NCBI GenBank assembly: GCA_019119495.1 | Contig: DWWX01000021.1 | Location: 1-64,000, forward strand | DNA length: 64,000 nucleotides | DNA from: Candidatus Gemmiger stercorigallinarum | GTDB lineage: Bacteria > Bacillota > Clostridia > Oscillospirales > Ruminococcaceae | Direction: 5' to 3' | Shown here: positions 46,041 to 55,080 of the stretch, in pieces | Numbering within the stretch: the stretch's first letter is position 1 | Layout of the letters: each line of letters begins with the position of its first letter | Notes under the pieces: generated by a model | The model's input: only the letters and a program-made list of their open reading frames with translations | Told to the model about the DNA's origin: nothing | The model's database searches: none | Program-made: the position numbers and the translations under genes

Positions 46041-47654
46041 TCAAAAGGTCAGGTTGCCGAACTCGCTCAGCTTCAAAGTGTCGTTGTGCTGGGCGGCCCA
46101 GTCGATGCTCCAGGGGCTGGTGAACAGCAGCAGGCGGTTGCCCTTCAGGTCCTCGATGCAGCGGGTGTCGCTGGTGATATCCAGCATCTTGGGGTCCAGC
46201 TCATCGGGGCTGTTCAGGATCCAGCGGATATACTCGTAGGGCAGGTTCTGCAGGCGGATGTCCACGTTGTACTCGTTTTTCAGCCGGTACTCCAGCACTT
46301 CCAGCTGCAAAACGCCCACCACGCCGACGATGACTTCCTCCATACCGGCGCCCAGGTCGCGGAAGATCTGGATGGCGCCCTCCTGGGCGATCTGCTCCAT
46401 GCCCTTGACGAACTGCTTGCGCTTCATGGTGTCCACCTGGGTCACGCGGGCAAAATGCTCCGGCGCAAAGGTGGGGATGCCGGCAAACTGCACGTGCTGC
46501 TTGCCGGTGCACAGCGTGTCGCCGATGGAGAAGATGCCGGGGTCGAACAGGCCGATGATGTCGCCGGCGTAGGCCTCGTCCACAATGGCGCGGTCATCGG
46601 CCATCAGGCTGGTGCCGGTGGCCAGCTTGATGTTCTTGCCCTGCTGGACGTGGAACGCCTCCATGCCGCGCTCAAACTTGCCGGAGCAGATGCGCAGGAA
46701 GGCGATGCGGTCCCGGTGGTTCTTGTTCATGTTGGCCTGGATCTTGAAGATAAAGCCGGAAAATTCCTGCCGGCAGGGGTCCACCGGCTCGCCGGTCAGG
46801 GCGTCGGGCCGGGCCAGCGGGGTGGGGGTCAGGCGCAGGAAATCCTTCAAAAACGGTTCCACGCCAAAGTTGGTCAGAGCCGAGCCGAAAAACACCGGCG
46901 ACAGGGTGCCGTTCTGCACCGCTTCCAGGTCAAACTCCTCGGCGGCGCCGTCCAGCAGCTCGATGTCGTCGGCCAGCTGCTGGTGGTTCTCAGCGCCGAT
47001 CAGCTCGTCCATGGCGGGGTCGCCCAATTCGGCCGAGATCTCGTCCACCATCTTGACGCCGTTGGCGCGGCCGTCGCCCTCAAAGGCAAGCACTCGGCGG
47101 CTGCCACGGTCAAACACGCCCTTGAACCGCTTGCCGCTGCCGATGGGCCAGTTCATCGGGTAGGTCTTGATACCCAGGATCTCCTCGATGTTCTCCATCA
47201 GCTCAAAGGGGTCGCGGGCTTCCCGGTCCATCTTGTTGATGAAGGTGAAAATGGGGATATGCCGCAGCGTGCAGACCTTGAACAGCTTGATGGTCTGCGC
47301 CTCGACGCCCTTGGCCGCGTCGATGACCATGACCGCCGAGTCGGCGGCCATCAGGGTGCGGTAGGTGTCCTCGCTGAAATCCTGGTGGCCGGGGGTGTCC
47401 AGGATGTTGATGCACTTGCCGTCGTAGTGGAACTGCAAAACCGACGAGGTGACGCTGATGCCGCGCTGTTTTTCAATGTCCATCCAGTCGGACACGGCGT
47501 GGCGGGCGCTCTGCTTGCCCTTGACGGAGCCGGCGGTCTGGATGGCGCCCCCGTACAAAAGCAGCTTTTCGGTCAGGGTGGTCTTGCCGGCGTCCGGGTG
47601 CGAGATGATCGCAAACGTGCGCCGGCTCTCGATTTCTTCGCGCATGGTTGGCAT
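46041..47654 (-). CDS. prfC: Peptide chain release factor 3
   Basis: A 537-residue GTPase that removes RF1/RF2 from ribosomes after termination. G1 SHPDAGKTTLTEK, switch II DTPGHQDFSEDT, G4 NKMDREARD. The long RF3-specific middle and C-terminal domains separate it from EF-G. The start chosen is the ATG at 47654 (MPTMREEIE); a second ATG three codons later is possible. AAGGAG lies 15 bases upstream. Monocistronic, with a leader of about 200 bases. Confidence 0.96.
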   Translation of the reverse strand: MPTMREEIESRRTFAIISHPDAGKTTLTEKLLLYGGAIQTAGSVKGKQSARHAVSDWMDIEKQRGISVTSSVLQFHYDGKCINILDTPGHQDFSEDTYRTLMAADSAVMVIDAAKGVEAQTIKLFKVCTLRHIPIFTFINKMDREARDPFELMENIEEILGIKTYPMNWPIGSGKRFKGVFDRGSRRVLAFEGDGRANGVKMVDEISAELGDPAMDELIGAENHQQLADDIELLDGAAEEFDLEAVQNGTLSPVFFGSALTNFGVEPFLKDFLRLTPTPLARPDALTGEPVDPCRQEFSGFIFKIQANMNKNHRDRIAFLRICSGKFERGMEAFHVQQGKNIKLATGTSLMADDRAIVDEAYAGDIIGLFDPGIFSIGDTLCTGKQHVQFAGIPTFAPEHFARVTQVDTMKRKQFVKGMEQIAQEGAIQIFRDLGAGMEEVIVGVVGVLQLEVLEYRLKNEYNVDIRLQNLPYEYIRWILNSPDELDPKMLDITSDTRCIEDLKGNRLLLFTSPWSIDWAAQHNDTLKLSEFGNLTF

Positions 47655-47868
47655 GGGTCTGATACTCTCCTTACTCTCTGGCTGCGGCCGGGCGGCGGGG
47701 CCTTGCCCCGCGCTGCGCTGACCGCAAAACGCTCTCTATCACTTGGTATGGACTGAACTGTGACACAAATCGGCCGTGCGCGGTCTGTTTAAGGCTCCAA
47801 CCGGGTCCACCTCGCTCTGTCTTTTGCAGCAAATCCGCGTTCCGCAGCGGAAACGCACATACCAACAT

Positions 47869-47897
47869 AGTATACATGGTTTTGGGCGGAAAGGCAA
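47869..47897 (-). promoter_or_regulatory. prfC promoter
   Basis: Minus-strand TTGCCT-17-TATACT, starting near 47862. The first leader bases TTGGTATG can pair with CATACCAA near 47743-47750 (minus strand), which could fold the leader. The region 47655-47860 holds no gene that I can support. Confidence 0.65.
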
Positions 47898-47977
47898 CAG
47901 GTTTGCGCCGGGAAAACGCCGGGGCAGCCGGCGCAGTTCCCGCTCCAAAAGTAAGGGAAAATTTTTTGCGGGAAAAT

Positions 47978-48042
47978 GGAAAGCACGCTTTACATTAGCG
48001 CATGACTGTGCTAGAATACAGATGACGGAAAGCAAACTTTCC
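47978..48042 (+). promoter_or_regulatory. Promoter flanked by two GGAAAG/CTTT palindromes
   Basis: TTTACA-17-TAGAAT (47989-48017). One palindrome, GGAAAG-CACG-CTTT (47978-47991), overlaps the -35; another, GGAAAG-CAAA-CTTTCC (48027-48042), begins ten bases after the -10. The arrangement suggests a repressor binding both sites. Confidence 0.6.
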
Positions 48043-48104
48043 ATCAGGCTTGTTCCAACCCTATACCCGCAAGGGCAGGGTCGCCTGCCGTCAGGAGGGA
48101 AACC

Positions 48105-48728
48105 ATGGAAGCTGTCAAAAAGATCTTGATGTCGCCCCGTCCCGCGGTGCGCGCGCTGGCGCTGTACCTGCCGGGCGTGGCTGCCGCGCTGGCGGTGGCG
48201 GCGGTCAGCTGCCTGCTGCTGCCGGAGGGCAGCTTCAAAAACGCCAATCCGCTGTGGAACTGGCAGGTCTCGGCCGATCCGCTGACCGGCGCGGCGCAGA
48301 TCTTCGGCTTCAACCTGCTGTTCACCGCGGTGGTCGTTGGCGGCAACCTGTTTGCCAAGTGCGGCGCGCACAGCAGGGTGTACCTGCCCTATGGCTACCT
48401 GGCGCTGGCGGCGCTGTTTGTCATCTACGGGCTGATGATCGGCACCTGGTCCTTCCAGATGGCGGCCGGGTCCCTGCCTTTTGCCGACCGCATCCGGCGG
48501 ATGTTCGACCTGCGCGAAGCGTCCGGCCTGCTGGAGCTGGCGTCCTTCTGCTGCACGGCGGCGGCCACCGCCAACATCGCCTTTGTCCGGGTGCGGGGCA
48601 GGGAAGTGACCGCCGCCCGCCTGCGGGACATCCGCCTGACCCGCGGCGAGGCCGCCCTGCTGGCCGCGGGCATCCTGGCGCTGTTTGCCGCCGCCTGGAT
48701 CGAGGCGAACAGCATCGCCCGGCTGTGA
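48105..48728 (+). CDS. Uncharacterised membrane protein
   Basis: A 207-residue protein with five likely membrane segments (about 18-40, 64-84, 92-115, 140-158, 184-203). I do not recognise the family. The order of helices and a polar segment between the third and fourth (FADRIRRMFDLREASG) recall the SpoIIM/DUF95 group only loosely. ATG after AGGAGGG. Single gene with its own promoter and operator-like palindromes, lying between divergent prfC and the valS leader. No signal peptide cleavage site. Confidence 0.7.
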   Translation: MEAVKKILMSPRPAVRALALYLPGVAAALAVAAVSCLLLPEGSFKNANPLWNWQVSADPLTGAAQIFGFNLLFTAVVVGGNLFAKCGAHSRVYLPYGYLALAALFVIYGLMIGTWSFQMAAGSLPFADRIRRMFDLREASGLLELASFCCTAAATANIAFVRVRGREVTAARLRDIRLTRGEAALLAAGILALFAAAWIEANSIARL

Positions 48729-48793
48729 GAAAGCTGAGGGCCGGCCGCCGTCCCCGTTTTGCCCGCTGCGGGGCGGTTTTGGCAGGGTTTTGC

Positions 48794-48822
48794 TTGACAA
48801 CGCCGCCAAACTGCACTAAACT
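48794..48822 (+). promoter_or_regulatory. Promoter of the valS T-box leader
   Basis: TTGACA-17-TAAACT; near consensus, start about 48829. Confidence 0.85.
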
Positions 48823-48828
48823 AAAAGG

Positions 48829-49110
48829 CAAGCAAATGCAGTGCGGGGGAGTTCTGCCGGCACAGCGCCTTTTCCAGAAAGCCGGGTGGTGTGGAAACCT
48901 GGCAAAGGCCGCCGGCGGTTGTCGCCCCCAAGCAGGGCAGGCGAACGGTGCGCAGCACCCGGTAACCGGCCCCGCCCCGCCCCCGTTATCGGGCGTTCAA
49001 GTGGTCTGCCTAGGGCAGGCAATTTGGGTGGTACCGCGGCCACTCGTGCAGTTTTTTTGAAATGATGCACGGCCGTCCCAAGAGATCTCTCCTGGGGCGG
49101 CCGTTTTGTT
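48829..49110 (+). ncRNA. T-box leader before valS, specifier GUC (Val)
   Basis: The T-box core GGGTGGTACCGCGG is at 49026-49039. Stem I has a GGGGG/CCCCC base, and the specifier loop 3' strand reads TTGTCG with GTC at 48921-48923, a Val codon followed by G, in agreement with the gene downstream. The terminator is a 12-bp stem with one mismatch (49069-49080 with 49093-49104) enclosing AGAGATCTCT, followed by TTTTGTTTT. Uncharged tRNA-Val should favour the antiterminator and read-through. Confidence 0.95.
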
Positions 49111-49161
49111 TTGCAAATGGCCACCCCCACACATCCACACAGACAGAAGGAGGACGCCGTT

Positions 49162-51867
49162 ATGGCAAAGGAACTCGCCAAACAGTACGACCCCAGATCC
49201 ACCGAGGACCGGATCTACCAGACCTGGTGCGACAAGGGCTATTTCCACACCCAAATCGACCGCAGCAAAAAGCCGTTTACCATCGTTATGCCGCCGCCCA
49301 ACGTCACCGGCCAGCTGCACATGGGCCACGCCATGGACGAGACCTGGCAGGATATCCTGACCCGCTACAAGCGGATGCAGGGCTACGCGGCCTTGTGGGT
49401 GCCCGGCACCGACCATGCTTCCATCGCCACCGAGGCCAAGGTGGTGGCCGAGATGGCCAAGGAAGGCCTGACCAAGGACATGCTGGGCCGCGACGGCTTT
49501 TTGGAGCGCGCCTGGGCCTGGAAGGAAAAGTACGGCAGCCGCATCGTCAGCCAGCTGAAAAAGCTGGGCTGCTCCTGCGACTGGGAGCGGGAACGCTTTA
49601 CCATGGACGAGGGCTGCTCCGACGCGGTGAAGGAAGTGTTCGTCCGCCTGTACGACCAGGGCCTGATCTACCGCGGCAACCGCATGGTCAACTGGTGCCC
49701 CCACTGCAACACCTCCATCTCGGACGCCGAGGTGGAATATGAGGAGAAGGACGGCAGCTTCTGGCACCTGCTCTACCCGGTCAAGGAGACCGGCGAGATG
49801 CTGGAGCTAGCCACCACCCGCCCCGAGACGATGCTGGGCGACACCGCTGTGGCCATCAACCCGGACGACCCCCGCTACGCCCACCTGCACGGTTGCCATG
49901 TGATCCTGCCGCTGCTGAACAAGGAGCTCCCCATCGTCTGCGACGAGCACGCCGACATGGAAAAGGGCACCGGCGTGGTCAAGATCACCCCCGCCCACGA
50001 CCCCAACGACTTTGAGGTGGGCAAGCGCCACGATCTGCCCATGGTCCGCGTGCTGACCTACGACGGCCGCATGACCGGCGCCGCCGACAAGGCCGAGGCC
50101 GACGCACTGAAAGCCAGCGGCCGGGCCGCCGCCGACGAGCCGGATGTGCTGGACTGCGGCAAGTACGCCGGCATGACCGCCATGCAGGCCCGCAAGGCCA
50201 TCCTGGCCGACCTGGAGGCCGGCGGCTACCTGAAAGAGACCGAGTCCATTAAGCACGAGGTGGGCACCTGCTACCGCTGCCACACCGTCATCGAGCCGAT
50301 GGTGTCCAAGCAGTGGTTCGTCAAGATGGAGCCGCTGGCCGGCCCTGCCATCGAGGCGGTGGAAAAGGGTGACATCAAGTTTGTGCCCGAACGCTTTACC
50401 AAAAACTACCTGAACTGGATGCGCGGCACCCGCGACTGGTGCATCAGCCGCCAGCTGTGGTGGGGCCACCAGATCCCCGCTTGGTACTGCGCCGACTGCG
50501 GCGAGACCATCGTGGCCAAAGAGGCCCCCAAAACCTGCCCCCGCTGCGGCGGCGCCAGCCTGGCCCAGGACCCGGACACGCTGGACACCTGGTTCTCCAG
50601 CGCGCTGTGGCCCTTCTCCACGCTGGGCTGGCCCAACGAGACCGAGGACTACGACTATTTCTACCCCACCAGCACGCTGGTCACCGGTTACGACATCATC
50701 GGTTTCTGGGTGTCCCGCATGATCTTCTCCGGCCTGGCCTACACCGGCAAGGCGCCCTTTGACACCGTGCTGATCCACGGCATCGTCCGCGACAGCCAGG
50801 GCCGCAAAATGTCCAAGAGCCTGGGCAACGGCATCGACCCGCTGGAGGTCATCGACCAGTACGGCGCCGACGCCCTGCGCATGATGCTGGTGGTGGGCTC
50901 CACCGCCGGCAACGACATGCGCTACAGCGAGGAGCGGGTCAAGGCCTGCCGCAACTTTGCCAACAAGCTGTGGAACGCCAGCCGCTTTGTGCAGATGAAC
51001 CTGCCGGAGGACTTCCAGCCCGGCCTGCCGGCGGAAAGCCTGTTGGACATGAGCGACAAGTGGGTGCTCTCGCAGCTGAACGCCACCGCCCGCGACGCCA
51101 CCGCCAACCTGGACAAGTACGAGATGGGCCTGGCCGCCGACAAGATCGAGCATTTTATCTGGGAGGTCTACTGCGACTGGTATATCGAGATCTGCAAGGC
51201 GCGGCTGAACTCCGGCGACGCGCAGCAGGCCGACACCGCCCGCAAGGTGCTGGTGTATGTGCTGAGCCAGGCGCTCAAGCTGCTGCATCCTTTCATGCCC
51301 TTTGTCACCGAGGCCATCTACCAGAGCCTGCCCGGCAGCGCCGAGACCATCATGGACCAGGCCTGGCCGGTGTTTGACGCCGCCCATGACTGGCCGGAGG
51401 AGGAAGCCGACTTCAACAAGCTGATGGACTACATCAAGGCGGTGCGCGCGGTGCGCAACGATATGAACGTCCACCCGGCCAAAAAGACCAGCATGGTCAT
51501 CGAGACGGCGGACGAAAACGCCTTCCGCAAGGGCGAGGCCTACCTGGCCCGGTTCGCCTTTGCCACCGACGTGACGCTGACCGCCCGTTACGACGGCGAT
51601 ACCGCCGGCATGGTGCAGGTCAACACCCCCGCCGCCCGCGGTTTTATCCCCATGATGGAGCTGATTGACCGCGAGAAGGAGCTGGCCCGCCTGAACCGCG
51701 AGCTGGCCAAGGCAGAGAAAGAGCTGGCCACCTTCGAGAATCAGCTGGCCAACCCCAAGTTTGTGGAAAAGGCCCCCGCCAAGCTGGTGGAGGACGTGCG
51801 CGCCAAGCAGGCCGCCGCCAGGGACAAGCTGGCCAACATCCGCCAGTCCATCCAGGCCCTGGGCTGA
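49162..51867 (+). CDS. valS: Valine--tRNA ligase
   Basis: A 901-residue class I synthetase. HIGH motif is NVTGQLHMGHAMDE (about residue 48), the editing CP1 domain has TTRPETMLGDTAVAINPDD, and KMSKS is at about 549 (GRKMSKSLGNGIDP). A C-terminal coiled coil (EKELARLNRELAKAEKELATFENQL) is the normal ValRS arm. The ATG at 49162 follows GAAGGAGG; the longer frame begins inside the T-box terminator. Confidence 0.98.
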   Translation: MAKELAKQYDPRSTEDRIYQTWCDKGYFHTQIDRSKKPFTIVMPPPNVTGQLHMGHAMDETWQDILTRYKRMQGYAALWVPGTDHASIATEAKVVAEMAKEGLTKDMLGRDGFLERAWAWKEKYGSRIVSQLKKLGCSCDWERERFTMDEGCSDAVKEVFVRLYDQGLIYRGNRMVNWCPHCNTSISDAEVEYEEKDGSFWHLLYPVKETGEMLELATTRPETMLGDTAVAINPDDPRYAHLHGCHVILPLLNKELPIVCDEHADMEKGTGVVKITPAHDPNDFEVGKRHDLPMVRVLTYDGRMTGAADKAEADALKASGRAAADEPDVLDCGKYAGMTAMQARKAILADLEAGGYLKETESIKHEVGTCYRCHTVIEPMVSKQWFVKMEPLAGPAIEAVEKGDIKFVPERFTKNYLNWMRGTRDWCISRQLWWGHQIPAWYCADCGETIVAKEAPKTCPRCGGASLAQDPDTLDTWFSSALWPFSTLGWPNETEDYDYFYPTSTLVTGYDIIGFWVSRMIFSGLAYTGKAPFDTVLIHGIVRDSQGRKMSKSLGNGIDPLEVIDQYGADALRMMLVVGSTAGNDMRYSEERVKACRNFANKLWNASRFVQMNLPEDFQPGLPAESLLDMSDKWVLSQLNATARDATANLDKYEMGLAADKIEHFIWEVYCDWYIEICKARLNSGDAQQADTARKVLVYVLSQALKLLHPFMPFVTEAIYQSLPGSAETIMDQAWPVFDAAHDWPEEEADFNKLMDYIKAVRAVRNDMNVHPAKKTSMVIETADENAFRKGEAYLARFAFATDVTLTARYDGDTAGMVQVNTPAARGFIPMMELIDREKELARLNRELAKAEKELATFENQLANPKFVEKAPAKLVEDVRAKQAAARDKLANIRQSIQALG

Positions 51868-51906
51868 TCGGCCTGAAAAGCCGCCCGGCGGCGTAAAAAA
51901 AGAAAG

Positions 51907-51939
51907 AAGGCCGGCACGGCAAGACGCCGTGCCGGCCTT
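51907..51939 (+). terminator. Terminator after valS
   Basis: A perfect 14-bp stem with a 5-base loop, followed by TTGTT. Confidence 0.8.
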
Positions 51940-51958
51940 GTTGCGCCCTGTTCCCGTC

Positions 51959-51987
51959 TTGCCATCCCGCCGGCCCGATGCTATAAT
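51959..51987 (+). promoter_or_regulatory. Promoter of vanZ-folC
   Basis: TTGCCA-17-TATAAT with an extended -10 TGC. Confidence 0.85.
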
Positions 51988-52113
51988 GTCGGTACAGCGC
52001 GGGCGGCTTTGCGGCAGGGCCTGCGCTGTGCGATATCTGTGTCTGCCATACAGTAGAGGGAAAGATGCGCGGCTTGCCTGCGGCATCCGCGCAGAAAGGA
52101 AAAACAAAGTATC

Positions 52114-52746
52114 ATGTCCAACGAAACCGAAAAGACCAGCCCCTGGCTGATCGCGTTCCGGGTGATCTTTACCATCGCCGTGGCGGGGTGCATCCTGTTC
52201 ATCTTCAGCAACTCGCTGGAGATCGGGCCGGAATCCTCCGCCCGCAGCCAGGCGGTCATGCGCTATATGAACGCCATCCTGGACCGCATCGGCCTGGGCC
52301 CTGTGTCCGAGCACACCATCCGCAAGCTGGCCCATTTTGCCGAGTACTGCCTGGAGGGCCTGCTGCTCACGCTCTGCCTGCGGGTCTATACCCGGCGGTT
52401 TGTGCGGCACATCAGCTGGCCGCTTTTGGGCGGCCTGCTCACCGCCGTCACCGACGAGACCATCCAGCGGTATGTGGCCGGGCGCTCGTCCCAGGTCACC
52501 GACGTCTGGATCGACTTTGCCGGCGTGGTGGCCGGCATGCTGGTGTCGCTGGTGCTTTTGCTGATCGTCCGCGCCGTCACCTCCTTCTATTCTATCAAGA
52601 AGGAGAACCGCCGCCTGCGCCAGGAGCGGGACGAGCTGCGCCGCCGGCAGGCACGCATCCGCCGCCAGCCCGCCGGGCACGACGCCCCGGACGCCGCCGG
52701 CGCCGAAACCGACTATGAACTTGAAGAAGGGGAGGAATACCAATGA
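52114..52746 (+). CDS. VanZ-family membrane protein
   Basis: A 210-residue membrane protein. VanZ signatures are IRKLAHFAEYCLEGLLL and TDETIQRYVAGRSSQVTDVWIDFAGVVAG. Four membrane segments lie within residues 12-160, then a charged tail of 50 residues (coiled KKENRRLRQERDELRRRQ and acidic end). In enterococci VanZ gives low teicoplanin resistance; most chromosomal copies have unknown roles. ATG after AGAAAGGAAA. The stop overlaps folC by four bases, so they are co-translated. Confidence 0.9.
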   Translation: MSNETEKTSPWLIAFRVIFTIAVAGCILFIFSNSLEIGPESSARSQAVMRYMNAILDRIGLGPVSEHTIRKLAHFAEYCLEGLLLTLCLRVYTRRFVRHISWPLLGGLLTAVTDETIQRYVAGRSSQVTDVWIDFAGVVAGMLVSLVLLLIVRAVTSFYSIKKENRRLRQERDELRRRQARIRRQPAGHDAPDAAGAETDYELEEGEEYQ

Positions 52747-54035
52747 CCCCGCAACAGGCAATCGACGCCCTGCACGCGCTGCCCCGCGGCGGGCACGGCA
52801 CGCTGGACCGCATGCGCGCCTTGATGAACGCCCTGGGCAACCCGGAAAAGGACCTGAAATGCGTGCAGATCGCCGGCACCAACGGCAAGGGCACGCTGGC
52901 GGTGATGACCGCCTCCATCCTGCAAAAGGCCGGCTACAAGACCGGCCTGACCATCAGCCCCTATGTCACCGATTTCCGCGAGCGGTTCCAGATCAACGGC
53001 GAGATGATCCCGCCCCAAACGCTGGCCGATTTGACCCAGCGGGTGCTGGACGTCATCGACGCCATTGTCATCGACGGGGGCGACAGCCCGCGGGAGTTTG
53101 AGGCGGTTACCGCGGTGGCGCTGCTGTGGTTTGCCCAGTCGGCCTGCGACATTGTGGTGCTGGAGACCGGCATGGGCGGCCTGTACGACGCCACCAACAT
53201 CGTGCCCCGCACGCTGGTGGCGGCCATCACCCGCATCGGCATGGACCACATGGAATTTCTGGGCGATACCCTGGCGGACATCGCCGCCGAAAAAGCCGGC
53301 ATCATCAAGGACGGCTGCACTGTCGTCTGCTACCCCGACCAGCCGCAGGAGGCCATGGGGCCCATCCTGACCGCCGCGGCCAACGCCCATGCCGCCATCG
53401 TTACGCCGGAGACCGACGACCTGGTCCGCCGCAAATGCCGCCCGCTGGAAAACTACATCGACTACGGCGGCTACCAGGTCATGCTCAAAATGCCCGGCCG
53501 CCACCAGGGCTGGCACGCCGCCATGGCGGTGGAGATCGCCCTGACCCTGTGGCGGGAGCACGGCTTTGCCATCTCGGACGAGGCCATCCTGGACGGATTG
53601 GCCGCCGCCCGGATGCCTGCCCGGCTGGAAGTGCTGCGCCGCCACCCGCTGCTTTTGCTGGACGGCTGCCACAACCCGGACGGCGCCGCCGGCCTGGCCC
53701 AGACGCTGGCCGACGCCGGCTACGAGGGGAACCTGGTGGCGGTCATCGGTATGGTGGCGGACAAGGACATCGACGGCTTTTTGGACAAGCTGGAACCCTG
53801 CTTTGAAAAAGTGTTCACCACCGCGCCCTCCACGCCGCGGGCGCTGCCTGCGGAAGAATTGCGGAAAAAGGCCCGCTTCCATTTTGACGCCGAGGCGGGC
53901 GGCCCGGTGGAGCAGGCCATCCGCAAGGCGGTGGACTACGCCGACGACCATAACCTGCCCGGCGTGGTGGTGTGCGGCAGCCTGTATCTGGCCGCCGACG
54001 CCCGCCCGCTGCTGCTGAAAGAGGCGGAAAACTGA
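52743..54035 (+). CDS. folC: Folylpolyglutamate synthase / dihydrofolate synthase
   Basis: A 430-residue Mur-ligase-family enzyme adding glutamate to folates. P-loop IAGTNGKGTLAVM, the folate-site segment FRERFQINGE, ETGMGGLYDATNIV, MDHMEFLGDTLADIAAEKAGIIK and DGCHNPDGAAGL are all typical of FolC. ATG start overlaps vanZ. A bidirectional hairpin follows. Confidence 0.96.
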   Translation: MTPQQAIDALHALPRGGHGTLDRMRALMNALGNPEKDLKCVQIAGTNGKGTLAVMTASILQKAGYKTGLTISPYVTDFRERFQINGEMIPPQTLADLTQRVLDVIDAIVIDGGDSPREFEAVTAVALLWFAQSACDIVVLETGMGGLYDATNIVPRTLVAAITRIGMDHMEFLGDTLADIAAEKAGIIKDGCTVVCYPDQPQEAMGPILTAAANAHAAIVTPETDDLVRRKCRPLENYIDYGGYQVMLKMPGRHQGWHAAMAVEIALTLWREHGFAISDEAILDGLAAARMPARLEVLRRHPLLLLDGCHNPDGAAGLAQTLADAGYEGNLVAVIGMVADKDIDGFLDKLEPCFEKVFTTAPSTPRALPAEELRKKARFHFDAEAGGPVEQAIRKAVDYADDHNLPGVVVCGSLYLAADARPLLLKEAEN

Positions 54036-54060
54036 CCGACGCACCCCCAAAAAGATAAAA

Positions 54061-54095
54061 CGAAAGCCCTGCTGCGGCAAGCAGCAGGGCTTTCG
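54061..54095. terminator. Bidirectional terminator between folC and the DUF4177 gene
   Basis: A perfect 15-bp stem with a GGCAA loop; on the minus strand it is followed by TTTTATCTTTTT. Confidence 0.85.
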
Positions 54096-54124
54096 CTGTG
54101 CAGAAGGGCGAAAAGCGGCCGGGT

Positions 54125-54322
54125 TCAGGCTTCCCGCTCAAACACCAGGTCTGCTTTGCGCGGGCAGCCGTTGGCGCTGACCTCGGTGGGGATCAGCCCC
54201 ACATAGCGCCAGCCCCCGGCGGCCCGGCGGGCGATGATCTCCCGGTGCTCCTCCGCCACGGCCAGCACGGCGGCGTGGGCATTGTACGGGACGGGTTCGT
54301 ACGCGTATTCATAGTGTTTCAT
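54125..54322 (-). CDS. DUF4177-like small protein
   Basis: A 65-residue protein beginning MKHYEYAYEPVP and containing GGWRYVGLIPTE and ADLVFEREA, which matches the DUF4177 pattern (MKKYEY..., GWELV..., FxRE). Role unknown; the domain is small, one sheet and a helix. ATG with AAAGGAGG upstream, so expression is probably good. It lies downstream of the ABC operon, 61 bases from the last permease, and may be its final gene. Confidence 0.75.
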   Translation of the reverse strand: MKHYEYAYEPVPYNAHAAVLAVAEEHREIIARRAAGGWRYVGLIPTEVSANGCPRKADLVFEREA

Positions 54323-54382
54323 GGGCAGACGCCTCCTTTTGGCGTTTTGGGCGGCCCGGCGGCCGCCCGAAGCGCGGCGCGG

Positions 54383-55045
54383 TCAATACTCCTTTTTCCG
54401 GTAGATCGCGGTGCTTACGCCCCAGCTGGCCAGGAACAGCACCAGGCTGACCCCGGCCAGCGCGGCGGATGCCAGCAGGGAAAGCACTTCGTCGGAAAGG
54501 CCGCTGGCATCCGCCGCGGCGTTCAGGCCGTCAAGCGCGCCGTCCGGCAGGCGGGTGAACACCAGCATGACCAGGCAGAAGATGCCCGCCAGCACCAGCA
54601 GGACGGCGGTGCGCGCCCGGTCGCAGCCGAACTTGTAGCTCAGCGGTACGCTCAGGGAAAAATAAAACGTCGAGGTGGTAGCCGCCGAGAGGATGCCCAG
54701 CAGGATCTCGGCTGAATCGCCCTTGCTGGCCACGGGCGAGAGAACAAACGCCGCGGCGGCCAGCAGGCACCCGGCCAGGATGGCGCCGCCGCCCAAAATA
54801 TACTTGCTGCCCACCAGCGCCGCCGGCCGCACCGGCAGCGTGTGGCCGTACATGTCCCAGTGGCTGTACTCGTCAAAGCTGATGGCGCTTTGCACGTACA
54901 TGCCCAGCACAAACACCAGCGCATAGAGCATGAACGGCATATCGAACAAAATGGCCCAGACGATGTACAGCACAAACACCACCAGAAAGTTTTTCTTGTA
55001 CCGGGATGTCAGGGTACACAGGTCTTTGTAAAGCAAACCTTTCAT
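54383..55045 (-). CDS. ABC-2 type permease (second paralogue)
   Basis: A 220-residue membrane protein with six hydrophobic segments, starting MKGLLYKDLCTLTSRYKKNF. It is a clear paralogue of the preceding gene: identical opening motif, FMLYALVFVLGMYVQSAISFDE, LVGSKYILGGGAILAGCLLA, and the C-terminal STAIYRKKEY. It lacks an insertion of about 25 residues present in the other before the last helix. ABC-2_membrane_5-type permeases work with YtrB-like ATPases. Start ATG after AAGGAGGGA. Confidence 0.88.
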   Translation of the reverse strand: MKGLLYKDLCTLTSRYKKNFLVVFVLYIVWAILFDMPFMLYALVFVLGMYVQSAISFDEYSHWDMYGHTLPVRPAALVGSKYILGGGAILAGCLLAAAAFVLSPVASKGDSAEILLGILSAATTSTFYFSLSVPLSYKFGCDRARTAVLLVLAGIFCLVMLVFTRLPDGALDGLNAAADASGLSDEVLSLLASAALAGVSLVLFLASWGVSTAIYRKKEY

Positions 55046-55080
55046 GGAATGTTCCCTCCTTGTCAGGCGGTTTCCCTCTG

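Noticed and set aside
49807-52761. A 984-codon minus-strand frame opposite valS and vanZ
   Set aside because: Composition is that of an antisense frame (His, Val, Gly, Gln runs), and valS is beyond doubt.
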